Under the pieces are notes generated by a model. It was given only the letters and a program-made list of their open reading frames with translations. It searched no databases and was not told the DNA's origin. Position numbers and translations under genes: made by a program. A stretch of 36,752 nt of DNA from Thermoplasmata archaeon. Lineage in GTDB: Archaea; Thermoplasmatota; Penumbrarchaeia; JAEHCK01. This document shows positions 35,301-36,752 of this stretch, in pieces. The stretch lies in contig JAEHCK010000036.1 of assembly GCA_020696345.1 (NCBI GenBank), forward strand, positions 1-36,752, given 5' to 3'. Each line of letters starts with the position of its first letter. The first letter of the stretch is position 1.

Positions 35301-36752
35301 ATTACCCGAGTCCAAATGCTTAATAATAATTTCTTTAACTTCCGGGCTGAACTCGTATCTCGGTTTTTCTTTGAAATCACCCTCCAAAATGCGTGTGGCA
35401 AATAATGATATTGCCTGTGTTTCGTTCGTTGCTCCGATGAACGAACCTGCTAACTGGTAACCGGCCTGGAAATTGTCGGCAACAGTGGGATGTTCACCTA
35501 GATATAAACACCAAAAACCATAGTCCCACCAACTTATAAATGCCGGCCGTTCCTCAACTAAAAGCTCATTATCCTGTTCCGATAACCAATCCATGCCTGC
35601 CTGCCAGTATTCTGACGGGAATGAATGGCCAAAAGCCCCAAACGTCTTACCTGCGGGGTCTAAGTCACTCTTTTTCTCATAAGGTATTCCCGCATCAATA
35701 CCAAACATGATATTTGGTGTGAACACCAAAAATACTAAAAACAAAGCAATGGAAACATGTCGAAGGTCTAATTTTAAACTCGTATACTTGCTTTTGTATG
35801 AAAGGAAGATTATTATGGGAACAAAAACTAGTGCGATGAGCATCAAATTGAAATAAAATTGTTCCCAAGGTAGTTTACTCCACACTATCGTTGCTCCATT
35901 GAATGTAATATCGATCAGAATATCAAATGAATACCAGACCCATAATACAATGTATGATACATAGATCAAGATACCAACATAGAAATTATACCTTAACATT
36001 ATCCAGGCAGTAAAGATCGCAATGAATATCCCTAATAATGCAAGGGCAAGAACGGTTTGGAAAAACGCGTAGTTTCCTTCTTCTAGATATAACCACCAAT
36101 AAGACAGTGTCAATACCAGTAAAGTTAGAATCCCGATATATAAATATACAAACCTTATCTCCAGCTTTTTAAACACCCTCAAGGTGGGGTCTAGACTTTC
36201 TATGATATTCCAAGTAACCCAACCGCTTAAAATTGCAAATACGGGCGTGGCATTGAACATGAACCGGACCGCTGACATCGCCATGTAGATTGCCAATGTG
36301 CACCAGACAATAATGATAAAGAAATCCATTTTCCAATGTTTGGGAATTTGCATAGCCGCTAAGATCAGACCTATTAGTGTTAAATAGAAGGTCACTGGGC
36401 CATACGAAATTGCAAGTCGGCTGGAATCGGGCGCCTGAGCCTCTGCAATTGTTGAATACAATTTACTTTTAATGAAATACCCGCCGCCTGTAAATAGTGT
36501 ATCCACCAAGGTTGGCTGAAAATATGACAGGATCGCCACTACACCTCCAATAATGATCGCAAACCCGGGTATTACAATGATCCATGGTAGGTCACGTGTC
36601 GGTACGAAAGCTAATCCAATTATTATGAATGCCATCATTAAATACAGAGGTTCCATCCAGGTGCCGATATTGAATAATGCATACCAAGGTAATGATATGC
36701 CTAGACCAACTGCAAATGCGAGATACATACAGACAAATATCCCCAATGAATC
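29334..36752 (-). CDS. aglB: Oligosaccharyltransferase AglB/STT3 fused to a giant extracellular Cna-B/SdrD-like, NEW3-like and CARDB-like region (5' end beyond right edge)
   Basis: At least 2472 residues in frame; the frame is open to the right edge, so the first helices and N-terminal DxD motif are not in view. Numbering from TTG 36746: about 1-355 are membrane helices, with the TIxE motif T99-I-A-E102 of the fifth outer loop; catalytic-site motif WWDYG is at 406-410 (SWWDYGFWCLYLGEHPTVAD). This enzyme moves lipid-linked glycan to Asn-x-Ser/Thr on the outer face. From about 790 a carboxypeptidase-regulatory-like domain begins, then seven or so SdrD/Cna-B-type units marked by DxNxxG-like loops near 1103, 1324, 1465, 1674, 1777, 1866 and 1983, then NEW3-like domains (about 2090-2270), a CARDB-like domain (about 2325-2440) and a last membrane helix (about 2443-2463) with RWRKKF. 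Typical archaeal AglB is 600-1000 residues, so this fusion is exceptional. The STT3 call is firm; outer-domain names are by pattern. Confidence 0.9.
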   Translation of the reverse strand, partial: DSLGIFVCMYLAFAVGLGISLPWYALFNIGTWMEPLYLMMAFIIIGLAFVPTRDLPWIIVIPGFAIIIGGVVAILSYFQPTLVDTLFTGGGYFIKSKLYSTIAEAQAPDSSRLAISYGPVTFYLTLIGLILAAMQIPKHWKMDFFIIIVWCTLAIYMAMSAVRFMFNATPVFAILSGWVTWNIIESLDPTLRVFKKLEIRFVYLYIGILTLLVLTLSYWWLYLEEGNYAFFQTVLALALLGIFIAIFTAWIMLRYNFYVGILIYVSYIVLWVWYSFDILIDITFNGATIVWSKLPWEQFYFNLMLIALVFVPIIIFLSYKSKYTSLKLDLRHVSIALFLVFLVFTPNIMFGIDAGIPYEKKSDLDPAGKTFGAFGHSFPSEYWQAGMDWLSEQDNELLVEERPAFISWWDYGFWCLYLGEHPTVADNFQAGYQLAGSFIGATNETQAISLFATRILEGDFKEKPRYEFSPEVKEIIIKHLDSGNQTEHPHYDKLVKLYKIELKTTSESDQNALVKEVRSHPEKYGNFDDLQLKNAKYAAIRHMLESLGKERVVDLLHDIEVETGKSIRYFAVDTRLFPFSAQNTGIFYAPMKLADKDIADYLKYYAKVEVRDNTEDDWRLYSDTPIPTEKLPDEIDLFDLVDTHGGNNVRIKNYQIKYTDDFYNSMFYKCYIGYSYKDLFPEQPNDELQVVPQLFGSLSNSQPMQGWNMTHFRLVYRTGYWTPHNETELKQITGNDKGWVAMNEIDAIRKIQIIEDDGKDNDKNGEVDDRGEGGTWSVSYPTGGVYFLKYYDGAIVKGQVLTDSESQIPLSGIRVTVRDDYGIPHDTVFTDEFGNYNLTVPFGYVEIKASKDGFPENEEESLGYRMQLSEQTELNRSYLEITDAQAMRRTSNYIITEDIKIPVNSVSGRLYLELTNDDNYNPGEDKIPEKTTLYLNSTIKKYNLNYKLDIVNDPDSDGTFEFAEVVPGEYQLFALINGHMIESPNAIVFTRNEETGVMQDVESDFAIKPAVLLGNATYTNDTGYLPKNVTIKLHDLTNGTVMNFDLENSKAYSFSELLPGKYILSVSEPKIRYFEKNITLETNENQTIEIDLMPLVPVKGIVYNDLNKNGIDANDIVPNAHVELFNNDRTAFSTVLVADGLGVFGGNITIGNYSVYIHYSENFKDYVHVSNLNVKNISQVDLTLELEDGFWINGTVTRRIAHPESHVNLKFIFTDDDDGDDDKGSEIALYTPTNSEGQYRVFIPYRKYRIEVLYVSTENTTYLYHNTSSLLMEDVEDIIKNSGSEPFEGGDTNGNSARSRDSSDLPRITKDIYIHEASILNGYVYWDHNGDGNFSLENESGSSYVGESSPEFINSQLTYYPYDLSGPENELVVGTKFKFVHKNITIYATTDKNGYYLVYLPPGNNSIELDDPRFKTLETTNTEDKLYADMPLDRAYAPILSSLVRDFSLVPVNTTISGHTWYDRNRSGIFDINTTIPNVPIEFTLLAPMPMNMNANTTNTASFNKTIISDANGAYNIELMPGEYSINIYYESNSIATYGYDQLFSVPFNNPQIQVEENIGLIKTLFVNISFDTDDSPLNISDLKNVELEIYSENGEQINQSFFKLNGTYFQGHFSPMEITLVAKFTKPSSTIDGDSTNYIFIGLINFTETNSEFKITLRKSTQFSLKGYVDKDASGNFTTNEERPDGLNVTILESTGGSLRVYIVNGILNMELMPGRNYTILINDTLQKTSQEIAGFRTIRYISEYNFEIGLEEYELDLDIPLIKYFKLSGKIFYDQNENQLGDDEELDVNVPIHFTGPMDFTLISNASGRFSKFVLPGIYSVTIENEKFLEIPITDTFNVSYETTFFDIFEDPKKVRVFGFTYFDSNKNYSYESISDVTQGDVQIEILKKVFTEPFAGVDDQSDLDTEIDKTIRVVTDPASGKFEVYLAPGEYTVHAYKPLSNTQFAYCNLDQFFIEHIEQYEYNISVYDGRLVEGNVFYRDSELNEIHDLDSRYTGSGLQFENENTGGTKLVQYFDDGFIGEFYLPYGNYSVTTEYLSEEHEMEMEYLFSETIEIKPDVKWYTFELNKEPDFTFELTVEGDGEVERRTANLHENVFTIKVQNKGNTYNVIQLKPENVPPGWYVHLSNSTIPLDISGKYSTVQVTVDITIPVGGYARNEITLRGEPVGIPDPSSMAKTVSLNVLTPPAYGFEVDYDSELNRGIGINDTLLFNITITNLGNADDEIYIKLSNIPDDWNVTIPAAWEAGDGGDGTESEIKYSHDLETFVQQINQIDETRTVTVSVASPVEENVTFGETARILIGIFSKNKASLEDTQEFRVTIREPDIIVNNIKFQNADLISGTDVIIQAVLENRYLYTEEVNLSLYINDVLIQNKTIYDLAENGIVTVDFDWNVSNYDLTDHHGREFRFRIEANSEQTFDELDYQNNKFNKRQLIGEEPEAKEYNWRPIYAMMSLLIILLIVYGVYRWRKKF

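Overview
The window reads as a chromosome segment of an archaeon. Archaeal markers are a class I archaeal CCA-adding enzyme next to an RNA 2',3'-cyclic phosphodiesterase, a short archaeal-type PRPP synthetase, a HerA-family HAS-barrel ATPase followed by a DUF357 protein, an AglB/STT3 oligosaccharyltransferase with a TIxE motif, TATA-like boxes, and frequent TTG starts behind strong Shine-Dalgarno (SD) sites. The many giant secreted or membrane-anchored beta-sandwich proteins and PAS kinases fit the Thermoplasmatota best. That placement is inference; an Asgard-like lineage is the main alternative because of the Ras-like GTPase, the roadblock-like domain and the RING-like zinc site.

Layout. 1-778: N-terminus of a secreted protein leaving the left edge (-). 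951-1799: Ras/Rab-like GTPase (-). 2155-7575: an 1806-residue single-pass membrane protein (+), divergent from the GTPase, with a huge Ig/cadherin-like ectodomain and a cytoplasmic roadblock/longin-like domain, Pro-rich linker and zinc ribbon. 8016-8873: prs. 8885-9276: fourteen 28-nt repeats in two opposed arms. 9588-11867: bacterial-type polynucleotide phosphorylase. 12266-13909: coiled-coil, beta-sandwich and RING-like zinc protein, flanked by inverted intergenic repeats. 14275-16164: POT-family transporter with an added outer domain.

From 16564 to 25414 everything is on the minus strand: thpR-cca-GNAT (tRNA end repair and acetyltransfer), a PAS histidine kinase translationally coupled to a receiver-PAS protein, and an ABC-2 exporter pair. 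25608-29325 (+) holds herA, a DUF357 gene, a long imperfect inverted repeat and a DUF362/ferredoxin protein. 29334-36752 (-) is an AglB/STT3 whose C-terminus continues into about 1,650 residues of Cna-B/SdrD-like, NEW3-like and CARDB-like domains and a final membrane anchor; its N-terminus lies beyond the right edge.

Main points of interest: (1) a candidate transmembrane signalling pair formed by the GTPase and the roadblock-like receptor; (2) the opposed 28-nt array between prs and pnp; (3) a bacterial-type PNPase in archaeal context, with repeats on both sides; (4) an oligosaccharyltransferase fused to a very large surface domain; (5) an archaeal C4HC3 RING-like protein. Intergenic DNA is rich in short tandem and inverted repeats (periods of 8, 14 and 28 nt).
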